A DNA stretch of 64,000 nt, taken from positions 1 through 64,000 of the forward strand of contig CAIVEW010000060.1 of NCBI GenBank assembly GCA_903905065.1, given 5' to 3'. Origin of the DNA: an uncultured Bacteroidota bacterium. Lineage in GTDB: Bacteria > Bacteroidota > Bacteroidia > Chitinophagales > Chitinophagaceae. A program made the position numbers and the translations under genes. The notes beneath the pieces were generated by a model that saw only the letters and a program-made list of their open reading frames with translations, did no database searches and was not told the DNA's origin. Numbering within the stretch: position 1 is the stretch's first letter; each line of letters begins with the position of its first letter. Of this stretch, positions 28,132 through 36,314 are shown one piece after another.

Positions 28132-28169
28132 AAAGTGCCGGAGGCGTTTTCAGCGTATCCGGCATTTTT
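28132..28169 (+). terminator. Terminator after fbaB
   Basis: 11-bp stem (one G:U) aaagtgccgga / tccggcattttt with a 15-nt loop and a run of five T. Confidence 0.8.
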
Positions 28170-28239
28170 GTTCTCATAAATGACCGTGGCTTGATTTTTT
28201 ACATGATTGTATTATCAAAAAACGTAAAAAACCAAGATC

Positions 28240-28455
28240 ATGAAAAAGTATTGGAAAGCCATCGCAATAGCGGCCGCAGCCGGCGCACTCGTTTACCCTG
28301 CAATGAAATTGTATCAATATATAGCTAAAAGAATAGCGGACGGCAAGGCTGCTGAAGAAGAGGAAGAGCACCCCGTAAAGAACCTTGGGTTCATTCATCA
28401 CAGCCAGCATAAACCTCATCACCGCAAGACGCAGAACAGTCGCGCAAACGCATAG
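28240..28455 (+). CDS. Small single-helix membrane protein
   Basis: 71 residues: a membrane helix at about 5-27 (WKAIAIAAAAGALVYPAMKL), an acidic run EEEEEHP, then a His/Lys-rich tail (HHSQHKPHHRKTQ). ATG in good A-rich context. No family recognised. The His-rich tail could bind metal, but that is only a guess. It ends 12 bp from convergent metF. Confidence 0.55.
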   Translation: MKKYWKAIAIAAAAGALVYPAMKLYQYIAKRIADGKAAEEEEEHPVKNLGFIHHSQHKPHHRKTQNSRANA

Positions 28456-28467
28456 GAAAGCAACGCC

Positions 28468-29421
28468 CTAGAATAACTGTTTCAGCACATCGTAAATAAC
28501 ACCGGGTTTACCCAAGGTGTAGAAATGGAGTACTTTCTCCCCATTTTTCAGCAGGTCCCGGCATTGCTGCAACAACCATTCTGTGCCTACCTTTTCGCTA
28601 TCTGCATCGTTCTTTGTTCTCATTATCTCTTTTGATAGCTCTATGGGTATTTCTACATGAAAGGCCCGGGGAACAGCGGTGAGCTGTTTTTGGTTGGTAA
28701 GCGGCTTCAGGCCGGGTATGATCGGCACGCTGATGCCTGCAGCCCGGCATTTGTTTACGTAAGTGAAATAGTGAGCGTTGTTGTAAAAAAGCTGTGTGGT
28801 TATATAGTTTCCGCCAAGGTCAATTTTCCGTTTCAGGTAAGCAATATCCGTATCCATATTGGGCGCCTCAAAATGCTTTTCAGGATAGCCCGCTACACCG
28901 ATACAAAAATCTGTCTTTGCCCCGTCTTTTATTTCTTCCTCCATATAATGGCCATTATTAAGGTCCACTATCTGGCGTACAAGGTCTTCAGCAAAAGCAT
29001 GCCCCTGGGGGTCAGACTTAAAGTAACCCTCGCCTTTTGCAGCATCCCCTCTCAGAGCAAGCACGTTCTTTATTCCCAGGAAATCCAGGTCTATTAAAGC
29101 ATTCTCGGTTTCTGTTTTGCTAAACCCGCCGCAAATAAGGTGGGGAATAGCCTCTACTTTGTACTTATTCATCAGTGCCGCGCAAATGCCAACCGTGCCA
29201 GGGCGCTTCCTTATTTCCACCATTTCAAAAGACCCATCCACCCGTTTTTTGGATATCATTTCTGCACGGTGATAGGTAACGTTGATAAACGCAGGGTTAA
29301 ACTCCATCAAAGGATTGAGATGGTCGTAAATGGACGCGATACTCTTGCCCTTGGTAGGGGGCAATATCTCAAAAGACACAATGGTATCTTTTGCCTGTGC
29401 TAAATGTTCGGTTACTTTCAT
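28468..29421 (-). CDS. metF: Methylenetetrahydrofolate reductase
   Basis: 317 residues. Flavoenzyme that reduces 5,10-methylene-THF to 5-methyl-THF for methionine synthesis. Motifs: SFEILPPTKGKS at the N-terminus, FINVTYHRAE, IPHLICGGFSKTE, NVLALRGDAAKGEG, CIGVAGYPEKHFEAPN, GGNYITTQLFYNN and IIPGLKPLTNQKQL. Length and order fit the bacterial enzyme. No methionine synthase nearby and no SAM riboswitch is seen in the 92-bp upstream gap. Confidence 0.96.
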   Translation of the reverse strand: MKVTEHLAQAKDTIVSFEILPPTKGKSIASIYDHLNPLMEFNPAFINVTYHRAEMISKKRVDGSFEMVEIRKRPGTVGICAALMNKYKVEAIPHLICGGFSKTETENALIDLDFLGIKNVLALRGDAAKGEGYFKSDPQGHAFAEDLVRQIVDLNNGHYMEEEIKDGAKTDFCIGVAGYPEKHFEAPNMDTDIAYLKRKIDLGGNYITTQLFYNNAHYFTYVNKCRAAGISVPIIPGLKPLTNQKQLTAVPRAFHVEIPIELSKEIMRTKNDADSEKVGTEWLLQQCRDLLKNGEKVLHFYTLGKPGVIYDVLKQLF

Positions 29422-29431
29422 AATTGGAGGG

Positions 29432-29439
29432 CAAAAGTA
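29432..29439 (-). promoter_or_regulatory. -7 box of metF
   Basis: TACTTTTG on the minus strand, 10 nt before the metF ATG. No clear -33 element. Confidence 0.45.
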
Positions 29440-29513
29440 TAATTAATAAATGAAACACGCCACTACCGCATTCTGATAGCCTGCCTTTAAGAGCGCCGTT
29501 TACATTTCGGTGG

Positions 29514-30935
29514 CTATTCTTTGACTATTTTATAAACATCAGTACTGTTGACCAGGTGCAGAATGTATATTCCCGGAGACAAGTCGACGATATTTACAGA
29601 GGTATTTTGCGCTAATAATTTACCCCTCCTGGTCACTCTTCCCATTAGATCGCAGAGCGCGTAATCTGCGCCAACCAATGCCCCGTTGTCGGCAACAATA
29701 TTGAATGAACTATGGGCGGGGTTAGGATACACATGAGTACTGCCAATTTCAGTTGTATTTACCCCGGCAGGGGTGAAGGTATATTTAGCTACATAAACGG
29801 GATGATAGGAAAGAGAAGAATCTGTAAATGTAATGGTCGTGTCGGTAAATGTCCCCGCGGCATAAATGTTGCCTTGTGCATCAGTGTACAGCGAGTGTAT
29901 CGCATCTAACCCCCAATATTGGTAGAAGCCTGAACCCAAATAGCTCCATGAAGCTCCGTTCCACTGGGCCACTGACAAATTCCCGTTAAAAGCAGAACTG
30001 TCGTCAGTAAAACCGCCTGCAGCATACAGGTTGCCTTCCAAGTCGAGAGACAATGAGTTTATGCCGGAATTTGCATTCAGCGCATGACTGCCAGTTCCTA
30101 ATTTATTCCATGAAGTGCCGTCCCATTTAGCAACATAATTGTAGCCTGAATCTATAATGAATTTTCCACTGACATATAAATTGCCCATAACATCTCCAAC
30201 TATCGACCATATCTGAGTATTGAAAGAGCTATCCTGATGATGGACACCGCTGCCTAATTCACTCCATGAGGTTCCGTCCCATTTAGCAACATACAGGTTG
30301 CCACCTGTATAAGTTGTGCTATCGGTGAAACCTCCAGCCGCATAAATATTCTCCGAGGAGTCGACATACAGACATTTTATATCACCATTTACGTTTAATG
30401 CGTGTACGCCAGTTCCTACCTCGGTCCATGACATACCGTCCCACTTAGCTACATAACAATGACCAGAACTATCTGTAAACTCACCCGCGGCATAGAGGTT
30501 ATAATGCTTGTCAAAACAAATACCGACTATCTCGGAATTAACGTTTAACGCCCCCACTTTACCCCAGGAAGTACCATCCCATTTTACAACGTTATTGAGC
30601 GCTCCGCTTGGACCAAACTCACCAACGATATAAATATTATCAAGCGTGTCTGCAATAATTCTCGTTATTTGCACAAAAGAATCTAGTAGAGGATCGCCGG
30701 TTGCTAACGAATGCCATGAAGTACCATCCCATTTGCCCACGACCGTGTGCCATCCCGTATCGAAGACCATTCCGGCGGTATAAACATTACCTGCTTTGTC
30801 GGCACAGACAGTATAAAGCTGATTATCGTGCTGATTAAGGATTGGATTGGAAATATCAAGGCCAGTCCAGCTTTGTGCAGAAGAAGATAATGCGGAAACA
30901 AGGAGAAATGCAATAAAGAAAAAAGGGGTTTTCAT
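29514..30935 (-). CDS. T9SS-secreted WDGTSW-repeat propeller protein
   Basis: 473 residues with signal peptide MKTPFFFIAFLLVSALSSSAQ. About seven repeats follow the pattern NVYAAGGFTD, YVAKWDGTSW and LGSGVHALN, a propeller-like family common in Bacteroidota surface proteins. The last 75 residues (VYPNPAHSSFNI start, LSPGIYILHLV near the end) are a T9SS type A sorting domain. Ligand unknown. The WDGTSW unit resembles the FDGTSW unit of the interrupted gene at 62697, so the two may share ancestry. Confidence 0.86.
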   Translation of the reverse strand: MKTPFFFIAFLLVSALSSSAQSWTGLDISNPILNQHDNQLYTVCADKAGNVYTAGMVFDTGWHTVVGKWDGTSWHSLATGDPLLDSFVQITRIIADTLDNIYIVGEFGPSGALNNVVKWDGTSWGKVGALNVNSEIVGICFDKHYNLYAAGEFTDSSGHCYVAKWDGMSWTEVGTGVHALNVNGDIKCLYVDSSENIYAAGGFTDSTTYTGGNLYVAKWDGTSWSELGSGVHHQDSSFNTQIWSIVGDVMGNLYVSGKFIIDSGYNYVAKWDGTSWNKLGTGSHALNANSGINSLSLDLEGNLYAAGGFTDDSSAFNGNLSVAQWNGASWSYLGSGFYQYWGLDAIHSLYTDAQGNIYAAGTFTDTTITFTDSSLSYHPVYVAKYTFTPAGVNTTEIGSTHVYPNPAHSSFNIVADNGALVGADYALCDLMGRVTRRGKLLAQNTSVNIVDLSPGIYILHLVNSTDVYKIVKE

Positions 30936-30983
30936 GGATATAGGGTTTTGTTAAAAACGCCGGATAGCAGTTAAATATTGTTT

Positions 30984-30991
30984 CAAAAATA
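30984..30991 (-). promoter_or_regulatory. -7 box of WDGTSW-repeat gene
   Basis: TATTTTTG on the minus strand, 48 nt before the ATG at 30935, with a TTG about 23 bp farther upstream. Confidence 0.45.
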
Positions 30992-31450
30992 CTAATTAAA
31001 CTCCATGTGCGTAACAATAAGGTTGCTGTTTGCACGGGCTAATATGCGGTTGTTCATGTCATAAACATGGCATTCCACATTGATTATCTTTTTGCCCACT
31101 CTCAGCACTTTCGACTCTGCCCGCATGCGCTCGCCTTCTTTTACCGCGTATAGAAAGTCTACGTTTAGCGTAAGCGAGGTATAGCGATTCTCCGTATCCA
31201 GGCTCACCACTCCCCAACCTATTGCTTCATCTATCACCATGCTCATCATACCGCCATGTATATTGCCATAGGGGTTGGTCATTTCTTTGCGCACTTCCAG
31301 CGAAATAACGGCATTCCCTTTTTCTATGCGCTCCAGCGTAAACCGCAGCCAATTACCCGCCGGCGACCGGGATTCTTCCACCATTTTGCCTTCGAATGTT
31401 TCTTTCATCCATTTCAGTGCGCCGCCGGGCGGTATGCCTTTGTATCCCAT
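30992..31450 (-). CDS. PaaI-type hotdog thioesterase
   Basis: 152 residues from the ATG at 31450. An upstream ATG at 31486 would add 12 residues, but a perfect TATCTTTG box sits between the two, so the inner start is chosen. The hotdog motif is NPYGNIHGGMMSMVIDEAIGWGVVSL, where HGG and the following acidic residue are conserved in PaaI/DUF4442-type acyl-CoA thioesterases, followed by LTLNVDFLYAVKEGERMRAE. Hydrolyses some acyl-CoA in the cytoplasm; substrate unknown. Confidence 0.85.
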   Translation of the reverse strand: MGYKGIPPGGALKWMKETFEGKMVEESRSPAGNWLRFTLERIEKGNAVISLEVRKEMTNPYGNIHGGMMSMVIDEAIGWGVVSLDTENRYTSLTLNVDFLYAVKEGERMRAESKVLRVGKKIINVECHVYDMNNRILARANSNLIVTHMEFN

Positions 31451-31454
31451 GGTG

Positions 31455-31462
31455 CAAAGATA
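31455..31462 (-). promoter_or_regulatory. -7 promoter box of PaaI-type thioesterase gene
   Basis: TATCTTTG on the minus strand ends 4 nt before the ATG at 31450, so the message should start at or next to the start codon. This box decides the start choice. Confidence 0.6.
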
Positions 31463-31616
31463 CCCTATGCACGCTAAAACCCCCACCCACTAAAGGGGCG
31501 TCAAAAATTTAGCTGAATTTGATCTTTGAACTATAAATAAGAATTGGCCTAATTTATTGCTATCGGAACTGCTTAAGTAATCTGCAGAAGCTGAAAAAAA
31601 TATTCATCAGCGACGC

Positions 31617-31636
31617 CTCTTTAGGGGTTTGGGGTG
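31617..31636. repeat. CCCCTTTAGGGG-type repeat, partial copy
   Basis: Shares ctctttaggggtttggggt with the copies at 33074 and 33113. A degenerate inverted copy lies at about 31480-31500 (actaaaggggcg). Confidence 0.75.
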
Positions 31637-31646
31637 TGTTTGCTAT

Positions 31647-31654
31647 TATATTTG
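31647..31654 (+). promoter_or_regulatory. -7 promoter box of MFS gene
   Basis: TATATTTG ends 4 nt before the ATG at 31659. The TTTG of the preceding repeat (31628-31631) is 15 bp upstream, shorter than usual. Confidence 0.45.
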
Positions 31655-31658
31655 CCAC

Positions 31659-32984
31659 ATGGATGCACCAATAATACATTCGTCCAAATCAATGCACCGC
31701 GCCTGGTCTATGTATGACTGGGCCAACTCTGCTTATAACCTGGTTATTACATCCACAATATTCCCCGCTTATTACAGCGCTATTACCACAAAGACAGATG
31801 ACAATGGCAACATCATCAGTGAGCAGGTGTCTTTTTTTGGGCGTACCTTTAAGAGCAGCTCGCTGGCGTTTTATTCATTAGCTATTGCTTACCTCGTTAT
31901 TGCATGCATATCACCCATATTATCGTCTATTGCAGACTATAAGGGCAATAAAAAAAGGTTCATGCAATTATTCTGTTACATAGGGTCAGCAGCATGTTGC
32001 GGGCTATACTTTTTTAAGGCAGATACGCTGGAACTGGGGGTGATCTGCTCGGCGACAGCCGCCCTGGGCTATTGCGGCAGCCTGGTGTTTTATAACGCCT
32101 ACCTGCCCGAGATTGCAACAGACGAAGAGCAGGACCGGGTAAGCGCCCAGGGCTTTGCATATGGCTATGTTGGCAGCGTGTTGCTGCAGGTGATCTGCTT
32201 TGTTTTTGTGCTGGGGCGGAAACAGCTTGGCATCACAGACGTCACCTTCCCTCCCAGGTTGTCTTTTCTGCTGGTGGGCCTATGGTGGGCGGGGTTTGCG
32301 CAAATCACTTTTTTCAAACTGCCCAAAGGAATACCATTAGTGCGCAATGCCGCACACAATGTACTTGCCAATGGCTTTTATGAGCTTAAAAAAGTGTTTA
32401 AGCAGGTACTGAAGTTACCTGTGCTAAAAACTTATCTCCTGGCCTTTTTCTTCTATAGCATGGGCGTGCAAACAGTAATGATGGTTGCCACGTACTTTGG
32501 CAGCATAGAGCTGCACCTCAAAACGGAGCAGCTTATAGGGGTGATACTGGTGATACAGCTTGTGGCGATAGCGGGAGCTTATGTTATGGCAAAACTGTCG
32601 GACAAGTTCGGCAATCTGCAGGTGCTGCTTTTTGTTGTATTTCTTTGGATAGCGGCTTGTGTATGCGCTTACTTTACTTACACCGCTACGCAATTTTACC
32701 TGGTTGCGGTACTGGTGGGGCTTATCATGGGTGGTATCCAGTCACTGAGCCGGTCCACCTACGCGAAGCTGATGCCTGACACACATGATACTGCTTCTTT
32801 TTTTAGTTTTTATGATGTTACTGAAAAGCTGGCCATCGTAGTGGGCATGTTTACATTTGCCTTTATTAACAGTACTATGGATATGCGCACCGCCGTTATT
32901 GCCCTGATCACTTTTTTTGCCATCGGGGCATTGGTTTTGTTTATCGCGATACCCCCGGCCCCTAAAGGGGAGTCTAGCATTTAG
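31659..32984 (+). CDS. UMF1/Atg22-like MFS transporter
   Basis: 441 residues from the ATG at 31659; Met12 (31692) is an alternative. Twelve predicted transmembrane segments. The N-terminus HRAWSMYDWANSAYNLVITS is the signature of the UMF1 (unknown major facilitator) family related to yeast Atg22, and GGIQSLSRSTYAKLMPD is the conserved second-half motif. Proposed to export amino acids or other metabolites; the substrate is unproven. Its last codons (PPAPKGESSI) come from a CCCCTAAAGGGG-type dispersed repeat. Confidence 0.9.
   Translation: MDAPIIHSSKSMHRAWSMYDWANSAYNLVITSTIFPAYYSAITTKTDDNGNIISEQVSFFGRTFKSSSLAFYSLAIAYLVIACISPILSSIADYKGNKKRFMQLFCYIGSAACCGLYFFKADTLELGVICSATAALGYCGSLVFYNAYLPEIATDEEQDRVSAQGFAYGYVGSVLLQVICFVFVLGRKQLGITDVTFPPRLSFLLVGLWWAGFAQITFFKLPKGIPLVRNAAHNVLANGFYELKKVFKQVLKLPVLKTYLLAFFFYSMGVQTVMMVATYFGSIELHLKTEQLIGVILVIQLVAIAGAYVMAKLSDKFGNLQVLLFVVFLWIAACVCAYFTYTATQFYLVAVLVGLIMGGIQSLSRSTYAKLMPDTHDTASFFSFYDVTEKLAIVVGMFTFAFINSTMDMRTAVIALITFFAIGALVLFIAIPPAPKGESSI
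32955..32977. repeat. CCCCTTTAGGGG-type repeat inside the 3' end of the MFS gene
   Basis: cccccggcccctaaagggga in inverted orientation relative to the copies at 33074 and 33113; it encodes the C-terminal PPAPKGE of the transporter. Confidence 0.8.
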
Positions 32985-33073
32985 CTTCACGAAGAACTTA
33001 AAACCATTGGAATCTAATTGAACAATATTATTCAGAAAATTTGTTGATAAATTTGATCAGTGAAGTAAGGCGG

Positions 33074-33134
33074 AGCCCCTTTAGGGGTTTGGGGTTACAG
33101 ATAACACGATAAAGCCCCTTTAGGGGTTTGGGGT
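33074..33134. repeat. Two direct copies of CCCCTTTAGGGGTTTGGGG repeat
   Basis: Identical 22-bp copies at 33074-33095 and 33113-33134, separated by 17 bp. The second ends exactly at the ATG of the MBL-fold gene. Confidence 0.92.
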
Positions 33135-33986
33135 ATGAAATTATACACAATAAACGCAGGATACTTTAAGCTGGATGGCGGCGCTATGTTTGGCGTAGTG
33201 CCGAAAACAATGTGGAATAAGGCCAACCCGGCCGATGAGAACAATATGTGCAGTTGGGCCATGCGCTGCCTGCTCATTGAACACGGCAACTACCGGATAC
33301 TCGTAGACAACGGCATGGGCACCAAGCAGGATGCAAAATTTTTCAGCCATTATTTCCCGCATGGAGAAGACAGCATCGAGAAGGGCCTGGCCAAACGTGG
33401 ATTTACCACGGATGATATCACGGATGTTTTTCTTACGCACCTGCACTTTGACCATTGCGGCGGCTCTATTGTACGTGAGGGTGATCAGCTTGTTCCTGCT
33501 TTCAAAAACGCCTTCTACTGGAGCAACAGGGAGCATTGGAACTCCGCCCTAAATCCTAACGAACGGGAAAAGGCATCGTTCCTGAAAGAAAATATTCTTC
33601 CGATAGAGCAAACCGGCCGCCTGCGTTTTATTGAAACCGCAGACAATGAAGAATGGATGCAAGATATACAGATACGCTATGTGAACGGACATACCGACTC
33701 TATGATGCTGCCCCAGATAAATTATAATGGCACTACCCTCCTCTATTGTGCAGACCTCTTACCGAGCAGTGCGCACATTTCGCTGCCGTGGATCATGGCC
33801 TACGATATGCGCCCACTGGATACCTTGAATGAAAAAACCAGATTGCTTAATGATGCCGCAGCCAATAACTGGGTGCTGTTCTTCGAGCATGACCCAAAGA
33901 ACGAATGCTGCACCCTGCAGCAAACGGAACGTGGTGTGCGGGTAAGAGAAATATTTCCGCTGAGCGAAATTGATACTAAACTATAG
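33135..33986 (+). CDS. MBL-fold metallo-hydrolase
   Basis: 283 residues. Metallo-beta-lactamase fold with the metal motif LTHLHFDHCGGS (HxHxDH), then VNGHTDSMMLPQI (His), LLYCADLLPSSAHI (Asp) and FFEHDP (His). N-terminal ILVDNGMGTKQ is typical of lactonase/glyoxalase-like members. Cytoplasmic; substrate unknown. The ATG directly follows a 22-bp repeat copy, so no ordinary ribosome site is present; the GGGGT of the repeat is the only upstream purine-rich sequence. Convergent with the gene at 34118. Confidence 0.92.
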   Translation: MKLYTINAGYFKLDGGAMFGVVPKTMWNKANPADENNMCSWAMRCLLIEHGNYRILVDNGMGTKQDAKFFSHYFPHGEDSIEKGLAKRGFTTDDITDVFLTHLHFDHCGGSIVREGDQLVPAFKNAFYWSNREHWNSALNPNEREKASFLKENILPIEQTGRLRFIETADNEEWMQDIQIRYVNGHTDSMMLPQINYNGTTLLYCADLLPSSAHISLPWIMAYDMRPLDTLNEKTRLLNDAAANNWVLFFEHDPKNECCTLQQTERGVRVREIFPLSEIDTKL

Positions 33987-34008
33987 CGTAAGCTTAGCTC
34001 GGTTTGCT

Positions 34009-34036
34009 GTCGAGACGCCATGCATGGCGTCTCGAC
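34009..34036. repeat. 28-bp perfect palindrome
   Basis: The half-site gtcgagacgccatg is followed at once by its exact reverse complement. It lies between two convergent genes and may act as a bidirectional terminator; no T-run follows. Confidence 0.85.
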
Positions 34037-34076
34037 CTATCATGTTCTACGCACTCACAGACTCACGACTTATTTA

Positions 34077-34102
34077 CCTGCCGAAGCTTTAGCGAAGGCA
34101 GG
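34077..34102. repeat. Inverted repeat cctgcc...ggcagg
   Basis: 6-bp perfect arms around gaagctttagcgaa, flanked by RAGTCGT-like units on the opposite strand (gactcacgactta, gcgacttacgg). A composite small intergenic repeat. Confidence 0.6.
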
Positions 34103-34117
34103 CGACTTACGGCTAAA

Positions 34118-34489
34118 TCAAAGATTCAGTGTGAATGCTTTTTTACTTTGACTCCTGTAAACTATGGTCACGAAGTACAGCCCGTTGTGCAGCCGGTGCA
34201 GATCCATCACGTTTTCTTCCGGTGTGATTTTCATTTGTTTGATGAACTCACCCTCGGCGTTGGTAACGATCGCCAATACCGATCTTTTGTACTTAGGGAT
34301 TCCTGAAAAAGTTGCCTTGCCATCGCTAAAGGACATTTCGATACCGGCGAAATCATTTGGCTGGGCAACAAGGGCGCGATGGTATTTGTTGTCACTTCCT
34401 TCCCATGAGTTTTCACTCATAGCGGTGGTCTGTGCATGTGCAATACCTGTGCAGGCAAGCATGGAGCAAATAATTACAAGACGTTTCAT
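34118..34489 (-). CDS. Small secreted protein made mostly of a T9SS-like C-terminal domain
   Basis: 123 residues. Signal peptide MKRLVIICSMLACTGIAHAQ. Only about 50 residues precede a region that reads like a type A sorting domain: SVLAIVTNAEGEFIKQMKI, VMDLHRLHNGLYFVTIVY and a terminal KKAFTLNL. So it has almost no cargo. It could be a T9SS-exported mini-protein, a decoy, or a protein that uses the fold for something else. No other function seen. Confidence 0.6.
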   Translation of the reverse strand: MKRLVIICSMLACTGIAHAQTTAMSENSWEGSDNKYHRALVAQPNDFAGIEMSFSDGKATFSGIPKYKRSVLAIVTNAEGEFIKQMKITPEENVMDLHRLHNGLYFVTIVYRSQSKKAFTLNL

Positions 34490-34716
34490 AAGATCATTTT
34501 TTGATTTTGGTTAGGAAATAAACACCGTCTTTAAGACGCCTCAAATGTATCGGAGGTTACAGTGGTACACTTACCGCAAACCGGGTGATTTGCTTTTTTG
34601 CAACAGCAAAATGAGGGTGAAAAAAGGGGTAGAAAAAATAAAAATGATGGACGATGGCGATTTAGAAACTTGCATGTGTGCGTTTTTTTTGTATTTTTAA
34701 AAAAAAATATCAACAG

Positions 34717-36195
34717 ATGAAACGACTCTTTACTCTTTTATTCGGCTGTTTGTGCTTTTCCGCAACAAATAGTAATGCCCAGATGTTCTGGGTTGAAAAT
34801 TTCGAAAGTGGCAGCACTGCCGGAGAACAAGTCAACAGCTATGTAGGGCTTAACGGAGCGTGGACGCTTACGGTTAATGCGGACCCATCATACTCTCCCG
34901 AAGCGACATCCCCGAACCTGTGGTATGTATCCTGTGCGGAAAATGGGCACACAGCAGGTGTTTGCGGTACCGGTTGTGCAGCTGTCTCCGCTACAGCTAC
35001 CCTCGCCTCACTGCATATAGGAAGCAATCCGGCCGTTTTCGGCGATATCGGTGCTTCATATGATGCAGGAGGCACTTGCGGCAGCACTACTTCTACCTTT
35101 ACTTCCATCACCTCGATCTCAGGTGTGTGTGTTACTACCAACAGAAGAGCGGAATCACCGACTATCGACTGCTCCGGAAAATCAAACATCCTGCTCAAAT
35201 TTTATTATATCGAAAATGGAGATGGTGCAAATGATGATGGCAGCGTGTGGTGGTATGATGGCACTAGCTGGAGTTTGCTCACCAATACGCCAAAAACGCC
35301 AACCGGATGTGCCCCCCAAGGGCAGTGGACAATGGACACTATTACTCTTCCTGCAGCCGCAAACAACAATCCTAACGTTAAGATCGGCTTCTCCTGGGTG
35401 AACAACGATGACGCGGTAGGCACTGATCCTTCTTTCGCTGTTGACAGTGTTAGCCTTAGCGTAGTTGCCCCGGCGCCGGTGGCTTCCTTTGTTGCGAGCA
35501 TTTCAACCGCCTGCCAGGATAGCTGCATTACTTTTACAAGCACGAGCACAGGATCTATTGACAGCGTGCGCTGGGTGATGCCGGGAGTTACTATATCAAC
35601 TCCAAATGCAAATCCGCTTGTTTTATGCAATTATCCATCGGGTGGTGTTGACACCATGCATTTGTACGTTTATGGCCCCGGAGGCGTGAACATTGCCACT
35701 ACTACCATTACAATAAATGCGCTTCCACAAGTTACTATTGCTCAGACAGGCGATCTGCTTTCTGTTTCTGGCGGCTATCCCGGATATCAATGGGGCAAGG
35801 GCCTTCCTCCTGTGGCTATTTCAGGTGCAACAAACAACACTTACACCATTTCCACATCAGGGATTTACGGAGTAGAAGTTGACTCGGCAGGATGCTGGGG
35901 CTTTGACACCATTTCGGTGGTTGCAGTGGGCGTTAACCCACTTACCGCTTCGGGCAACAAATTCTGGCTCGTACCATCGGGCAATAATTCAATAACGCTG
36001 CACGCAACGAATGCGATAAAATATGACGTTACCGTAGATATTTTTGACATTTCAGGTAAACAATTGCTGGAAGATACCTGGCGGACAGGCTCCGATGTAA
36101 AAGAAATAAACGACGTAATAGTTCCCCCAGGTTCATACCTGATCAAACTGAATAGCGCGAATACGTCAGAAGTATTGAAATGGACAAAGCAGTAA
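34717..36195 (+). CDS. T9SS-secreted jelly-roll/PKD-like protein
   Basis: 492 residues from the ATG at 34717 (a GTG 39 nt earlier gives a poorer start). Signal peptide MKRLFTLLFGCLCFSATNSNAQ. The N-terminal half (FESGSTAGEQV, LLKFYYIENGDGANDDGSVWWYDGTSW, FAVDSVSLS) resembles MAM/jelly-roll domains; then PKD-like modules from PVASFVASISTACQDSC; the last 80 residues are a T9SS-type C-terminal domain (VTVDIFDISGKQLLEDTW, VPPGSYLIKL). Related to the interrupted gene at 37998. Ends in a 20-bp perfect hairpin. Confidence 0.84.
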   Translation: MKRLFTLLFGCLCFSATNSNAQMFWVENFESGSTAGEQVNSYVGLNGAWTLTVNADPSYSPEATSPNLWYVSCAENGHTAGVCGTGCAAVSATATLASLHIGSNPAVFGDIGASYDAGGTCGSTTSTFTSITSISGVCVTTNRRAESPTIDCSGKSNILLKFYYIENGDGANDDGSVWWYDGTSWSLLTNTPKTPTGCAPQGQWTMDTITLPAAANNNPNVKIGFSWVNNDDAVGTDPSFAVDSVSLSVVAPAPVASFVASISTACQDSCITFTSTSTGSIDSVRWVMPGVTISTPNANPLVLCNYPSGGVDTMHLYVYGPGGVNIATTTITINALPQVTIAQTGDLLSVSGGYPGYQWGKGLPPVAISGATNNTYTISTSGIYGVEVDSAGCWGFDTISVVAVGVNPLTASGNKFWLVPSGNNSITLHATNAIKYDVTVDIFDISGKQLLEDTWRTGSDVKEINDVIVPPGSYLIKLNSANTSEVLKWTKQ

Positions 36196-36205
36196 TGGGC
36201 AATGT

Positions 36206-36251
36206 TTGTTATGTAAAAAAGCTCCTCAAAGGGAGCTTTTTTACATAACAA
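36206..36251. terminator. 20-bp perfect hairpin terminator
   Basis: Arms 36206-36225 and 36232-36251 are exact complements around the loop tcaaag; the stem itself carries A and T runs on either side, so it should work in both directions. Confidence 0.9.
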
Positions 36252-36262
36252 CAAGACTTATG

Positions 36263-36294
36263 TTGCCGGCCGTGTCCGAGACGAATTATCTTTG
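36263..36294 (+). promoter_or_regulatory. Promoter of aryl-sulfate sulfotransferase gene
   Basis: TTG at 36263-36265, 21-bp spacer, TATCTTTG at 36287-36294; ATG at 36315. Confidence 0.6.
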
Positions 36295-36314
36295 TAATAA
36301 GAATTGAAATTTTC

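Noticed and set aside
27023-28177. 384-codon minus-strand frame opposite fbaB
   Set aside because: Antisense of a highly conserved aldolase gene with clear family match; arises from its codon bias.
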